From contig JAGEMR010000055.1 in the NCBI GenBank assembly GCA_021030915.1, positions 62,001 through 126,000 of the forward strand: DNA of 64,000 nt. Direction: 5' to 3'. Both the position numbers and the translations under genes were made by a program. This document shows positions 49,154 through 60,310 of the stretch, piece after piece (the stretch's first letter is position 1; the number at the start of each line of letters is the position of its first letter). The notes beneath the pieces are model-generated. The model saw nothing but the letters and a program-made list of their open reading frames with translations. It was not told the DNA's origin and did no database searches. This DNA comes from Astrothelium macrocarpum (lineage: Eukaryota > Ascomycota > Dothideomycetes > Trypetheliales > Trypetheliaceae).

Positions 49154-50290
49154 ATGACGTCCTCCCAACTCTCTGCCTCCAAACTCTTTGAACCCCTCCG
49201 GATAGGGCCCCTCAACCTGTCCCACCGCGTGGTGATGGCTCCGCTCACTCGCCTTCGCAACACCGACACTGATGACCTCCCTCTTCCATGCGTCACTACC
49301 CATTACGCCCAGCGCGCTGCCGTATCTGGGACCTTGTTGATCAGTGAAGCTACACTCATCTCAGCCCGTGCTGGCGGCCACACCAACACCCCGGCCATCG
49401 CCAATGGTGAACAGCAGGATGCATGGCGCAAAGTCACAGACGCAGTACATGCGCACGGAAGCTTCATCTTCTGCCAGCTCCGAGCATATGGCCGCGCTGC
49501 CAAGGCAGAGGTGTTGATGGAAAGGGACGCGGGTGATGTGGTGAGTGCAAGTGCGGTGCCAATGAACGGAGAGGGAGCGCCGGTACCACGGGCGCTGAGT
49601 GACGCTGAGATTTGGGAGTTCGTAGACGATTATGCAAGGGCCGCAAGAAATGCGATCGAGGCGGGTTTTGATGGCGTAGAAATACATGGTGCAAATGGGT
49701 ATTTAATTGATCAGTTTATCCAGGACGTGTGTAATAAGAGGGAGGATGCATGGGGAGGGAATATAGAGAAGAGGAGCCGATTCGCGCTCGAAGTCACGAA
49801 GGCAGTGGTGGAAGCAGTGGGTGACGCAGAGAGAGTAGGCATGAGGTTGAGTCCATGGAGCACATTTCAGGGGATGAAGATGGAAGACCCCATTCCGCAA
49901 TTCAGTTACTTGGTAAAGGAGCTCAAGCGGCTCAAATTGGGGTATCTGCACCTGGTAGAAAGTCGAATTTCTGGGAATGCGGATGTTGAAGCGACCGAGA
50001 AGATCGATTTTGCTGTGGATATCTGGGACAATCAAAGTCCCGTTCTAATCGCGGGTGGGTTTAAGGCAGACAGCGCCAGACGAGCAGTAGACGAAGAATT
50101 CAGAGACAAAGATGTCGCTATTGTCTTTGGAAGGTATTTTATCTCAAATCCAGATCTGGCCTTTCGGTTACAACACGACATCGAGCTGACGCCTTATAAC
50201 CGAGACACATTTTACAAAAAGAAGTCAGAAGAAGGATACGTCGACTATCCGTTCTGCAAAGAATTTGAGGAGTCTCAATTGAAGAATTAA
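49154..50290 (+). CDS. Old Yellow Enzyme family NADH:flavin oxidoreductase
   Basis: Intronless, 378 aa, starting at the ATG at 49154 (MTSSQLSASKLFEPLRIG). An upstream in-frame ATG at 49109 is less likely. The FMN TIM barrel is complete: VVMAPLTRLRN, THYAQRA, LISEATLIS, and the substrate/flavin motif FDGVEIHGANGYLIDQF with the His-x-x-Asn pair. NKREDAWGGNIEKRSRF and VFGRYFISNPDL follow. These enzymes reduce activated alkenes with NAD(P)H. The usual Gln-Leu-Trp motif on the barrel reads QLR (Arg110), which replaces the tryptophan that shapes the pocket in yeast OYE1. It lies upstream of a zinc-cluster regulator, but co-regulation is only a guess. Confidence 0.93.
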   Translation: MTSSQLSASKLFEPLRIGPLNLSHRVVMAPLTRLRNTDTDDLPLPCVTTHYAQRAAVSGTLLISEATLISARAGGHTNTPAIANGEQQDAWRKVTDAVHAHGSFIFCQLRAYGRAAKAEVLMERDAGDVVSASAVPMNGEGAPVPRALSDAEIWEFVDDYARAARNAIEAGFDGVEIHGANGYLIDQFIQDVCNKREDAWGGNIEKRSRFALEVTKAVVEAVGDAERVGMRLSPWSTFQGMKMEDPIPQFSYLVKELKRLKLGYLHLVESRISGNADVEATEKIDFAVDIWDNQSPVLIAGGFKADSARRAVDEEFRDKDVAIVFGRYFISNPDLAFRLQHDIELTPYNRDTFYKKKSEEGYVDYPFCKEFEESQLKN

Positions 50291-50991
50291 TGTCTTATCA
50301 ACAGCAAGAAATGTTTGACCGTTGTCCATCAGCCACTGTGAAAAGAAATGTCGTAGACGGTAAAGGATACACATGATCTCGTCTGCAGGTATCGGGAAGG
50401 CCTCAATAGTAATAGGATAATCGATGTCACAACGTGTATATTGCTGATTATATTTTAGAACAGAGAATTGCAAGTTTCTCTTCAACTAAATAAGACCGAC
50501 GCTCGTAAAAGAAATGTGTACTCGCAATCTCAATGATAGCACACGCATTTCGGAAGGATTGTATATTACACATTGTCAAACACCGCATCAAGGAACAAGT
50601 CATGGGAGGCGCAGGAACTCAGCTCATACGCGGTTGCTGACGTCGTCGAAGGCGAGAATCGACCTCCTTCATTAGTTGGATAAGTTAGGTCTATGCTAGG
50701 CTACTGGGCTGATGTATGTATAGTCTCTCAAGCCAGTGTAGCGAAATTCCCCAATTGGAATTAGCTAAACAGGTGTTGCGCGTGAACTATATCGATCTGA
50801 CGTTTGTGGCGTCGTACACCTTTCCTTATCTAGCAGTTGGCGAGTCGATCGCAGCTGTGACACTCTGCAATGTTGGCGACATACAAACATGATGACAGCT
50901 CGTGGGGCTGCGTTAAGGTTCGATTGCTGGTTTTTAATTTGGTCTAAATCACCGATTTCGTTCGTTCGCAGAATAAAAAATTGCGCTAGCA
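50291..50991. other. intergenic region upstream of zinc-cluster regulator
   Basis: 701 bp with no gene or repeat recognised. It must carry the regulator promoter. Confidence 0.6.
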
Positions 50992-52143
50992 ATGCCGTCG
51001 CGTCAATTTCATCAAAAGACCCGTCATGGGTGTGCTAACTGCAAGCAACGAAAGATACGCTGTGGCCTGGAGAAGCCTGTGTGCCAGAACTGTAGGAGAT
51101 CAGGACGCGATCCTTGTTCTTTCCTGGATGATCTGTCAATCCAGGCCTCCACTGCTCCTCCTGCGCAAGCGCAACTGAACCCAGTGAGCGAGCCTCAGAT
51201 CACTAAGACGGACGATCCTGCTGGTGTGCTCTATGTTGAGGATTCTGTAGTAGCAATACACTATTCGATCTCGACATGCTTCACTATGACCGACAGGCAC
51301 GAGTCAGTCCGCAGCTGGCAGATTACCATCCCCAGTATCGCAATGTCCCACGACTTCCTTCGCTACGGCCTCTTGGCCATTTCAGCCATGCACCTTCGTC
51401 ACAAATCTCCCAAGCACTTGCAATCTACTTACACGAGCCTTGCAAGGCAGCATCAAGGCCGGGCCCTGGAAACGTATATTCCTCAGCTGAAGTCCATCAC
51501 CGAAGATAATTACAATGCGCTCTTCGCATTCTCGGCAATCATGCCGTCACTTTCATACACATTCCTTCAAGCGGAAGAGATCGAAGTCGTCGGTGAGCCT
51601 TTCGTAGCCCGAGTCGTTAGCGTCTTCGACTATTTGATCGGCGCCACAGTGGTGGCAACAGAAGCAAAGCAGTGGATTAACAAGGGCATCCTCTCGCCAA
51701 TGGTGACCCTAAAGGCTCTGAACAATATTCTCCTCCTTGATCATGGGCCCCAGGCTGCTTTGCAAAGTCTTCTGGATTACACTGCCAATATGGAGAGAAG
51801 CTGTGAAGAACAGAGTCTACTTCAAAACGCAGTGGTATATAGAGATAGCATTGAAAAGCTCACGAATGTATTTCCAACCAGAGAGAGCGGCCCAGCCCAG
51901 CTTGGGGCTGCGTATGGATGGCCTGTGTTCGTCGATCGAACACTCATCCGACTGATGACTGAACAAGACGGCTTTGCCCTTGTGCTTCTTGCGCATTACG
52001 GAGCCGGGCTTTGTGCCTTTGACAGCTTCTGGCATCTGAAGGGCCTTGGCGCTCGTCTGGTCAAGGCAGTGTCACAGATGTTAGGAGCTACCTGGGAAAC
52101 ACAGCTACGCTGGCCCATGGCAAAGGCATTCCCGGAGGCCTAG
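50992..52143 (+). CDS. Zn(II)2Cys6 fungal transcription factor
   Basis: Intronless, 383 aa. The binuclear zinc cluster at residues 14-41 reads CANCKQRKIRC, six residues, CQNC, then seven residues to the last Cys. It resembles the short Upc2-like regulators (HGCANCKQRKIRCG opening). The remainder is a helical fungal-specific domain with HDFLRYGLLAISAMHLRH, typical of this group. The protein is short but complete to the stop. Targets cannot be read from sequence. It lies between the Old Yellow Enzyme and the GH3 relic. Confidence 0.88.
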   Translation: MPSRQFHQKTRHGCANCKQRKIRCGLEKPVCQNCRRSGRDPCSFLDDLSIQASTAPPAQAQLNPVSEPQITKTDDPAGVLYVEDSVVAIHYSISTCFTMTDRHESVRSWQITIPSIAMSHDFLRYGLLAISAMHLRHKSPKHLQSTYTSLARQHQGRALETYIPQLKSITEDNYNALFAFSAIMPSLSYTFLQAEEIEVVGEPFVARVVSVFDYLIGATVVATEAKQWINKGILSPMVTLKALNNILLLDHGPQAALQSLLDYTANMERSCEEQSLLQNAVVYRDSIEKLTNVFPTRESGPAQLGAAYGWPVFVDRTLIRLMTEQDGFALVLLAHYGAGLCAFDSFWHLKGLGARLVKAVSQMLGATWETQLRWPMAKAFPEA

Positions 52144-52844
52144 CCGGTCTGACAGAGTCTTCGTCGCCGAAACAACGTCCTACGTGCCAATACACAAACC
52201 GATTGTCTCAAGAACTAGCGGCCGAGTGAGATCCCAAATTACTGGTCTGGTCTGAGGGTTGCTCGGAAGCCCACTCGCTGCGCATGGGGATCAAAGTTGT
52301 GACTTCATACGGTCTGCGAGCGGTCCCCAACCTATTGCCTACCACATCAATCGCTTAAGTTCGCCTACGCCACAGACCAGAGTTGGCAAATAGAATTGCG
52401 CTTTGGTATGCCTCTTGGCAGCGATGCAACCTGGGATCGGCTGTACCCTGGCCGGTGGCGTGGATAAATTGAAACAATCAAGGCGGTATGATGAACTCTG
52501 CCTTCCTGTCTGTCCGCTGATTGTGGTCAACGTTGCGGCTGTTCCTGACGACTCTTGGCAGCGTATACCTCTTTGGTTTAGTGCACGAGGGACTCTGACT
52601 CCTCCAGTCTCACGTCCGATCCACCAGCTTACTAACCAGTGTTTTACTGCTTCCTGATCCTAACACTCTTTCAATTCTCTTTGCATTTAGTCGGTTCGGG
52701 TCATTTCCGATCGGCCGAGCTGAGCGTGTAGGCAGCTCACGACGACAAGCCACTGGCGGTCGGGTATAAATTGAGATTAAACAACGCTGTCGCCGCTGGC
52801 ACAATGTACCCAACATTTGTGTAATAATTTTTTTGGCCAACACG
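52144..52844. other. intergenic region upstream of GH3 relic
   Basis: About 700 bp with only short frames. It may retain the old promoter of the beta-glucosidase, whose start codon and signal peptide are intact. Confidence 0.55.
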
Positions 52845-53549
52845 ATGAAGCCAGAGTTCCAGGCGGCTACTCTCTTAGTGTTACTAATACTACCGACACT
52901 CGCTCAGGTATGACTGACTCCATTGGGTAAGTCATGGATTCTTATGGAGCTATTACGATATAATTTCCTGCGAGTGACAGCAGTCTTGACATGGTCACAG
53001 TCTCGGATCCAGAGCTCATTACCGCAATCGCCGCCAAGTTATCCCTCACCGTGGATGTCTCCTGCAGGGGACTGGGCAGATGCCTATTCAAAGGCGGCTG
53101 CTTTTGTTAGCCAGCTCACTGTCCTCGAAAAGGCTAATTTGACCACGGGTGTCGGGTGGTTTGCCTTTCACGCGTAAAGTGATGCGACGTTGACATCTCT
53201 AATAGCTATTTCGGAGGACGATGCCTTGGTAACACTGGTGCCGTGCCTCGTCTGGGCTTTCCTGGTCTTTGCTTATAAGATATACCGCTCAATAATGTGC
53301 CGTTTGGTAAGAGTGATTGCGAGCAGACTATAGTTGCAGCGACTAACTTCCGCAGCCGATTGGTCTTCAGCGTTCCCGGGTGGGATCAATGTTGCGGCAG
53401 CTGGGTATAGAAACCTTGCCTACAGCCGTGGCCTTGGTCAGGGCGAGGGATTTCGTGATAAGAGAGCTGATACATTACTTCGCCCGGTGGTCGCACGAAT
53501 CATCTGGCGCAGAAATGCGTGGACGCCACAATATCCGTTTCCTGTGTAG
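52845..53549 (+). pseudogene. broken, truncated GH3 beta-glucosidase
   Basis: An intact secretion signal (MKPEFQAATLLVLLILPTLA) at 52845-52907 is followed by an intron and exon 53001-53156 (SPPSYPSPWMSPAGDWADAY ... VLEKANLTTGVGW). A third exon from 53206 encodes FGGRCLGNTGAVPRLGFPGL. An in-frame TAA at 53276-53278 stands where relatives have Gln (CLQDSP becomes CL-stop-DIP), so a CAA to TAA change is likely. After another intron (53307-53355) the reading resumes ADWSSAFPGGINVAA and GEGFRDKRADTLLRPVV. It then loses similarity and stops near 53549. Only about 230 of some 850 residues remain, and the catalytic nucleophile region is absent. Active relatives cleave terminal glucose from cellobiose-type substrates outside the cell. 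Confidence 0.85.
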
Positions 53550-54502
53550 TATACACCAAAATTAAATGTTGCTATGTCAATATTGGTAATAGTGAAGACT
53601 CGTTTGGAACAGATGGTTGTATTCAAATAGTTACTTTTGCTGACAGATGAAGAATTCGATTCGAAACTGGGTTCTGAGCAGGCTGAAGATATAGGCCTGT
53701 ATGGTTTGGACTCTGGATGCATGAGTCGAAGGCGTAATTCCTTACGACTACCTACTGTTGGAAGTGCTGATAGCATTACTCAGCTTTGCACGGACCGGCT
53801 GGCGAAGTTGGCTCGGCAAAAAATTTCCCTTCATCGTCGTAGAATTGCCTTCCAATTGAATTTCTACCTGTTTCTCGTTTCAAAATGCTTAGGACCACAT
53901 CGCCCAAACGAAACAGTCCCTAAATAAAAATGCCACTAACGACATAGAGCCGCGTCCTCAACCTCCAAGCTGATAGCCTGATGATATGCTCGAGAGGAAC
54001 TTGGAGGCCACAGTCGAGAGCAATCCAAAAGAGGGGAGAATTAGAAATACAGATGGGAGTGGCTACAGTGCCAGATCGTCATAGAGACGAGAAAGAGAAG
54101 GCCACTGGAAGTTTGCGATGCTTGATCTGTGTCCTCTTTGAGCCAGTAGACGCGCTGGAGAGGGATCGGATCGAAATGGACAATGCCGATCATGGTTTCA
54201 ACGGTTCATTTTCGAGACTCAACCAATTGTTCACATCAAGGCACGGTACACCAAACGCTGCCGGTGCTTTTGTGTTAGCTGGCATTGATAGCTGTGAGTG
54301 TGGCTCATGAAAGGGAAGTAGAGATGACATTGGACGTGGTTTCCTAACTCCTTGTGAACAAATCTACAGTCTCGTCGAGCAATGATTGACGGTTGAAACT
54401 CAGAATCTTCAATCGTACTTCTTCACAATGTCTCAAGGCCTTGTCCTCTGAACACGCGCTTATCTAGTAAACGTAACATATTTGTCGCCTGTTAGGATAT
54501 TC
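53550..54502. other. intergenic region downstream of GH3 relic
   Basis: About 950 bp. Frames such as 53981-54310 (+) have no recognisable motif. I could not see further GH3 sequence, so the rest of the old gene appears deleted. Confidence 0.55.
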
Positions 54503-56291
54503 CTAAATTTTCTCAATTTGTTGCTCCTCCCCACGATTATCGGTATGACCAAAGCTCAGAGCACGAATCTGTGAACCGCGGAACATAAGGGCGATTATTG
54601 GCATGAAAGCAAAGATGCTAAAAAATGCCATCATTCCAAACACCCATCCAATTGCCACTGACGCCTCCCAAGCGTCAATGTAGAATGGAACAGAAAGGCC
54701 AATAGCAAGACGGTAGACATTCATGGCAGCGCCTACTTCCTGTGGGTTCCTTCGGAATGTTTCAACGAGATAATTGATCGGAACAGGGACAACGGAAACA
54801 ATGCCGAAAAGGCTCAAAAATGCGCCCAAGGCAAGAACCATGTAATGTAAGTGATATTGAAGCGCTGCGCCAAATATTCCGAGAGATGTGGGTATAATAA
54901 AAAGACCAGGTAACCACATGCTATGGAGTCGATATTCAGGATGCCAGATACCGCCTCGTCGTTTGGCGATCCACAGTGGTAAACGATCATTGGCAAAGCC
55001 ACCCCAGATTTCTGCGACAAAGATGCCAAACCAAAGAGCGAAGAGAACTGAACGCAGTAGTGATATGAGCCAAATTATCTATTTCTTCATGGAGCTTTCC
55101 GTCACTTACAGCTCGCGTTTTGCAGTAGATTGAAGCCGTAGCCTATTGGTGGAGGAATTTGGAGGAAAATTGCAAGAAGATTGTTGATTGTGACAGACCA
55201 GCCGAAGTTAATCATAGCAAAGATACGGCAGAGAATCGTCACTGGGCTGAAGAAGATAGTAAAGGGCGAAACAAGAGCGTTTACCTACAGTTCGTGAGCG
55301 GTCAGTAAGTCAGCAGTAAGGACTTTGAAGATGTCAAAGGTGAGTATTCACAAAATCTCTGAAAGAGCCACTAAGTACAACTTTGTTTCCAGGAAAAAAG
55401 GTGGCGATACGGTTTGCAATGAATGACTTATCTCTCTGACGGGGATCGATGGAGCTATCCCGCCTGTAGGTGGTGTCCTCTAAGATGAAGAAAGATAGCA
55501 CTGCGGTGAAGGCGAGTGCCCCGACGCACCACCAGTGCTGCACAGGCCATTCAGTGCTGTGATCGATGAATGCTCCAAATGTTGGACCAGCTACCGCACC
55601 TAGCATAAAGCAGGTAGCGTAAACTGCAAACGCCTTACTCCGCTGATGGAGGAAGAACATGTGAGTAATGATACCATTGCCCAGGATTTGAGGTACGACA
55701 CCGAAGATGCCATTAAAGAGCCTCGCAAGCACAAACGGAACGTAATCATCCCGGCTTGTCATCTCAGCAGACCATACACTACACGCAAGAGCTCCAATTA
55801 GACTCCAAAAGATGGTAGAACTGGTCCCGAGGACCACGGAGATTGGGATACAGAATACGCCCCCGGCCATCAAACCAGCAACTGCTGAGCATGCCTACAA
55901 GCATGAGTCTCTGGAAGTTCACTCTGGGAAATATGCATACTGAATATGAGATTTGTGTGGGTGTCTTTTGGTAAAATTTTGCCTGTACAATCAGAGCACT
56001 GAGATGTGCCAAAGAGGACGCCAAACCAAGAAATGCTCCTAAGCAGACCACACCCAAGATGGAATATTTTTTCCATGAAGGCCAATTCTAATGCCAATGT
56101 TAACATTTTCTGTGTGTGCTTGAATTTGCCCAGGATCGTTCAAGGAAACTTACGAGAGGGTCTGCTGGATCATCACTTGGTTGGGGTTGGAGAAGGATTC
56201 GACCGTCTGCTGTTCTTTTCTCAACCGTAGGCAACGCAGAAGGCGGCTCCAAGTTTAGGGATTCTGCGTGTATTTGCTTTTCTTTCGCCAT
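54503..56291 (-). CDS. major facilitator superfamily transporter
   Basis: Five exons (minus strand): 56291-56154, 56087-55941, 55894-55352, 55284-55110 and 55047-54503; 515 aa. Introns are 66, 46, 67 and 62 nt. All junctions are in phase, for example DPADPL|NWPSWKKYS and ISYS|ACSAVAGLM. The N-terminal NWPSWKKY before TM1 is typical of fungal DHA1/HOL1-like permeases. About twelve hydrophobic segments are visible. DDYVPFVLARLFNGIFG replaces the usual motif, and PTFGAFIDHSTEWPVQHWW and VSVVPVPINYLVETFRRNPQ follow. Substrate unknown; drug/H+ antiporter or small-molecule export is the usual guess. The nearby GH3 relic and beta-mannosidase do not prove a sugar role. Confidence 0.88.
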
Positions 56292-56905
56292 AGTTTGTAG
56301 AGAATTCTACAAGTAGTTGTGTCAACGTGGAAGGTGTCACTTAGGCGCGTTTCTGAGTTGTGATCATGTATATAGCAGAAGACAGCGATTCCTGGCGACA
56401 TAGAGAAAACCATTCATTAACAGCTCCGTGCAGATAGTACATGTCATCACCAGCAGCAGACAGGAAAGGAGGGTGCCACATTGCAATAAGTCGATCTTGA
56501 GCAGAATAGGGGCATATGCATGTGATAGTGCTGACTCCGGTATCGACGTGCAGAAAAGCATGCTGGGCCACCATGACATAGCTAGAAAGGAAGAAACTAG
56601 GTTCAAAAGAAGGATCAAGGTCTTTCGCTGCATTTGGTTCCATGATACAAGCTTGATAGGTCGACTTCTGAAGGACGTTTGTACGAATATGTAGGGAAGG
56701 CAATAGGGATTACACATTTGATGCTGTCCGCAAACCAGACAATGATAAGTATGCGCACGACTTATCAGACTCTGAAGGCCCGAACAAGGATACAGGCCAC
56801 TAAACCTCTCGCTCAATCAATGCGATTGATTAAATTCGAAGGTTCTCCTGACCTATCACGTTTGAGAGATCGGATAAATTCAGTGTCAAGTCGGGTCAGC
56901 TCCTC

Positions 56906-57191
56906 AGGATGTAACTCAGCAGACCTCTCTCTAAGCTGATTCGACCTCTCAAAGTCTGGAGCTGGCCCGACCTCTCAAAGCGAGAGGTCAGATAGCTTAC
57001 CTGGCGGGTCAGATCTGTTTTGATCCTGAAAACATGTTCCTAACATAAATTGAATCAAAATATCCAATAGTTGAGAGATCAGACGAGAGGTCAGGTGAGA
57101 GAATTAAGGGGTAGATTTTCTAAGGGGTTGGGGTCGGATCAACTTTTGACCGGTCACATCAGCTCAGCGAGGGGTCAGCTAAGGTACAACC
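56906..57191. mobile_element. MITE-like element, copy 1
   Basis: About 286 bp with imperfect terminal inverted repeats. The right arm at 57152-57176 (GGTCACATCAGCTCAGCGAG and on) matches, inverted, the left arm GACCTCTCTCTAAGCTGATT at 56922. Inside, GACCTCTC and its complement GAGAGGTC recur several times in both orientations. It has no coding capacity. The arms and interior align with copy 2, about 1.8 kb to the right. Exact ends and target duplication are uncertain. Confidence 0.65.
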
Positions 57192-58698
57192 TGTTTCTCT
57201 TTTCTCTCTCTTTTTGCAGCAGTCTTTAGGATATGGAAGGGTGTTCCGAGTCCGACCTAATATGTTCTAAACATGTTCAGTTTCTCAGATCACTGAAATG
57301 AAAGCCTTTGGGAAGTCTCTACTCCGTGCGGGCGTCTTTGCTACATCCGAGTCATATTTGCCATATGAACTATAGACTCCAGAGCAAGTGGCACGGATGG
57401 CTACGATTGGACTGCAGGGCAAGCTTGTGCATAAACGCCATTCTTGCAGAGTGCTCGAGTTTGGTTACGTACATGAGACACAGAATGACACGGACATGGG
57501 GGATCAAAGTTCCTATCCGTATTAGTGAACGAACTGTATTATACCTGTGGACCTACTCTGTTCCCTTGCTGTAAAGGTCATTGGCTAAGCGGGTTCGTCT
57601 TTCTGCAATCCAGTGCCTTGCTTTTTCTCGCTCAGTTGCCTACAGTTCAAGGAAAGATTCGATTCTCTCAATAATTCACTTCAACCGGTTCAAAGATCCT
57701 TGCTACTCAATGACAGTTGTCAACTTGGCCGAGGCCTGATAGCCTCAATACGACTGAATCTTCGGAATTATCCATATCGGGCGACAATGGGATACAATCC
57801 ACGTCCTATCATTACGACCCGTACGGATGACATTCAGGTCGCCGATCTCGGTACGAGAACAGAGTAAGCGACCAACTTGTTACCCCGCCTCTTGCGGATT
57901 ATGCCATGCTGATGGAGAATATGGGATTTGGCTACTCGACTTATCGGATCAGCTCCAATCACCCCAGAGCTCCTTGATTTAATATATTAGACGTCCAGTC
58001 CCTGCAACTCAGCACCGTCACGCGAAGCGTGGAATTTGATGTACTCGATTCGGCACAAGAGCCACCAAATCATCTCCATGGCAAAATTGAAAATTGTCAT
58101 CTTCATCTCTTCCTGGGTGTGGTGGAATGAGACAGTTCGACGTCCTGTTGAACCATGCCACTATGGAAAGGTGCCGGGTACAACGCCAATGTTGATTTTG
58201 AATAAGCCTTGTGGATCGGAAAGGACACTTACGAGTACCTGTTGAACCATGCCACGAATCTCTGAAGTTTGTCTTCGCTCAAACTAAATAAGCGCAATAT
58301 ATCACTCGTATCAATAATTTGTTAGAGCCCAGAGCCCACCTTCAATGGAGCGAGTGTGACAGTCTCGAGTAAATGATGCGAGTTAATAGTGCACGGAGTC
58401 AGCACTCTGAATGGGACTGTAATTGTACGAAAAGGAGACCTATGATGTGAGTTTGAATGAACTCCACCCCTGGTTCTTGAATTAGCTGGGTTGCACGACT
58501 TCATAGTCTGATAAAAGAGCAAAGATCTGTGCCGCCAGTGGTCGACCGTCGCCGTGAACGATCCTGGAATGGTGCAGCTCTGTTACGAAACTATTATAGC
58601 CAGAAAGGAAGCTAGACCATATAATGATATGGAAATTCTAACGGCTCGTGCGTATGAAGAGTTAAGGCATCGGGCACATATGAAGCAGAGTTTTCTTG

Positions 58699-59001
58699 AG
58701 GTTATAACTCGGTAGACCTCTCGCTTAGCTAATGTGACCTCCCAAAATTTCGAACTGATTTAACCTCTCATCCCGACAGGTCAGATAACTGATCTGACCT
58801 CTCAATCCATCTCTCGAATTTTTTAAAGATATTCAGAATATGTTGAGAGCATTTTTGAAAAAATTTCATAGATTTCAAAGACCAAATGAGAAGTCAGGTG
58901 AGCGAATTGAGAGGTCACTTAGAGATATTTTCTGAAAGGTTGCGGTCGCATCAAGTTCTAAGCGGTCACATCAGCTAAGCGAGAGGTCGGGGGAGGTACA
59001 A
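58699..59001. mobile_element. MITE-like element, copy 2
   Basis: About 300 bp. The left arm at 58715-58739 (GACCTCTCGCTTAGCTAATG and on) and right arm at 58964-58988 are inverted repeats matching at 24 of 25 positions. Outer flanks also pair more weakly (TAACTC near the left, GGTACA at the right). GACCTCTC-type motifs recur internally. It is AT-rich in the middle, with no open frame. The structure suits a non-autonomous DNA transposon; the transposase family is unknown. Confidence 0.75.
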
Positions 59002-59663
59002 AGAGGATGGCACGAGCTACCGGAATTCCAAGGCTAGCATTATGTTACCACCCATGACATCACTCTAAAGCCAGAACTCTGTATCGTTCATGGAACGGTT
59101 GCGCTACGTTTCGGTGATAGATCGAGTGTGTTAGAAGCAGTTGATATTTATTTTGACCAGAAATCTGAACTCGAAGCCGGATTTCCTAATTTTTCCGGAC
59201 AGGGGTACCATTGGAGACGGAGAATATACGTTTGACCACTGCACACAGTGTGCCGACCGCTATCATGGTTCCACTCTCCTTTTTGGATATGAATCATTTT
59301 AAGAGCCGTTATTCTTTTGGCAGTGCAGGATTTCACCCCATGGTGGCAGCATCGCTTGATCTTCAGCAGTTCCTTTACATCTCATCCAATAGCCTATGAA
59401 GCCCCTCACAGCCACCATCTGCATTGGCCAAATGTGATGGTTCTCGTGACCTTTGGTAGTCAAGCTCATGTAGGGTTTCTGGATGTGGGCGAACGATCAG
59501 TACTCAGCCTCTTGTGGCGTAAGTCTAGAACAAAACTTAGCAACTCTAGTAGGAGGAGACGAATTCCTGAAGTCATGACCCCTATCTACCATGTAGTCCA
59601 AGCCAAATCTTGCCCACGGTCAAATCTCTCGATCCATTTAACCTAGGTCCATTTAGAAGCAAA

Positions 59664-60310
59664 ATGGAGGGACCCAAAGCACTGCTTGATGATACGCAAT
59701 CCACGTACTCTGATACCATCTCTCTGGTCTCTAAAACTCTACCCCAACGGTTCGAGCCCATTCGCGGCACGAACGACAACGAAGATGTTGACCTTGAGCA
59801 TTTTACCGCCACAGGCCAGCCGTACGCAAACCATGCACCTAATACTTTCACACGTGCGCCAAACTAATGTGGGAGCACCTCATTAGGATGCCTCGCTATC
59901 AACACGATCCCTACACCAATATGATGAACCATGGAATAGGCCCAGCTGCTGGCGCCAACCTTCTTCCCTTCCGTTACAAGGATTCTAGTATTATAACCGT
60001 GCCCATCAACGTTACCAGTCTTCCCGATGACGGCAACAACCCTCGCAGTGGCTCGCTTTCACTTCCTGTGGCCGCAGCTCCAGAGAAGAAGGCTGGTTTT
60101 TTCCGCCGCTTATCGGCAGGCGGCCGAAGCGACAAGGAAAAGCCGGATATCAAGGCTGTAAAGATGACGCGCGGTGAGTATTTGAAGTACTGGGCGAAGG
60201 ACGAGAAAGGTGCGTACAAAGAAGGGGTAGTGAGTCCCCCAGGAGGAAGGAGGGAATGGGTGAGGAAGCAGGTAGAATTGAACGAGGAATGGAAGAGGGA
60301 GGCGAGGTAA
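59664..60310 (+). CDS. conserved fungal hypothetical protein
   Basis: Two exons, 59664-59821 and 59887-60310, with a 65-nt intron (GTACGC, branch ACTAAT, acceptor TAG); 193 aa. The start MEGPKALLDDTQSTYSDTIS is the first ATG of the frame. The C-terminal half has a basic stretch (KKAGFFRRLSAGGRSDKEKP) and the motif KMTRGEYLKYWAKDEKGAYK, which I recognise as common in small uncharacterised Pezizomycotina proteins. No enzymatic motif or membrane segment is seen. The stop codon overlaps a perfect GTAAGT donor at 60307, so a further 3' exon is possible. It converges on the beta-mannosidase gene. Confidence 0.65.

Larger units (their letters stand above)
56292..59663. other. 3.4-kb gene-poor region with two MITE-like elements
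   Basis: No intact gene. Two related elements (56906-57191 and 58699-59001) are listed separately. An open frame at 56341-56643 (-) lies within the 3' side of this region but has no recognised family. At 57787-57867 (+) a short reading MGYNPRPIITTRTDD... runs into GTAAGC, as if it were a first exon, but no partner exon could be found. An 18-bp direct repeat occurs at 58144 and 58238. Confidence 0.5.

Noticed and set aside
56341..56703. 120-codon minus-strand frame with natural-looking composition
   Set aside because: It opens at a TTG. From the first ATG only 100 codons remain, another frame on the same strand is open for 150 codons, and no family is recognised. It could be reconsidered if transcripts appear.
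56906..57191. Repeated GACCTCTC boxes considered as a CRISPR-like array
   Set aside because: The repeats are only 8 bp, occur in both orientations and have irregular spacing in a fungal nuclear context. The terminal inverted repeats explain them as a transposon.
58144..58255. 18-bp direct repeat (CCTGTTGAACCATGCCAC) considered as a target duplication
   Set aside because: Too long for a target duplication and only 94 bp apart. The intervening sequence has no element structure; probably a small local duplication.
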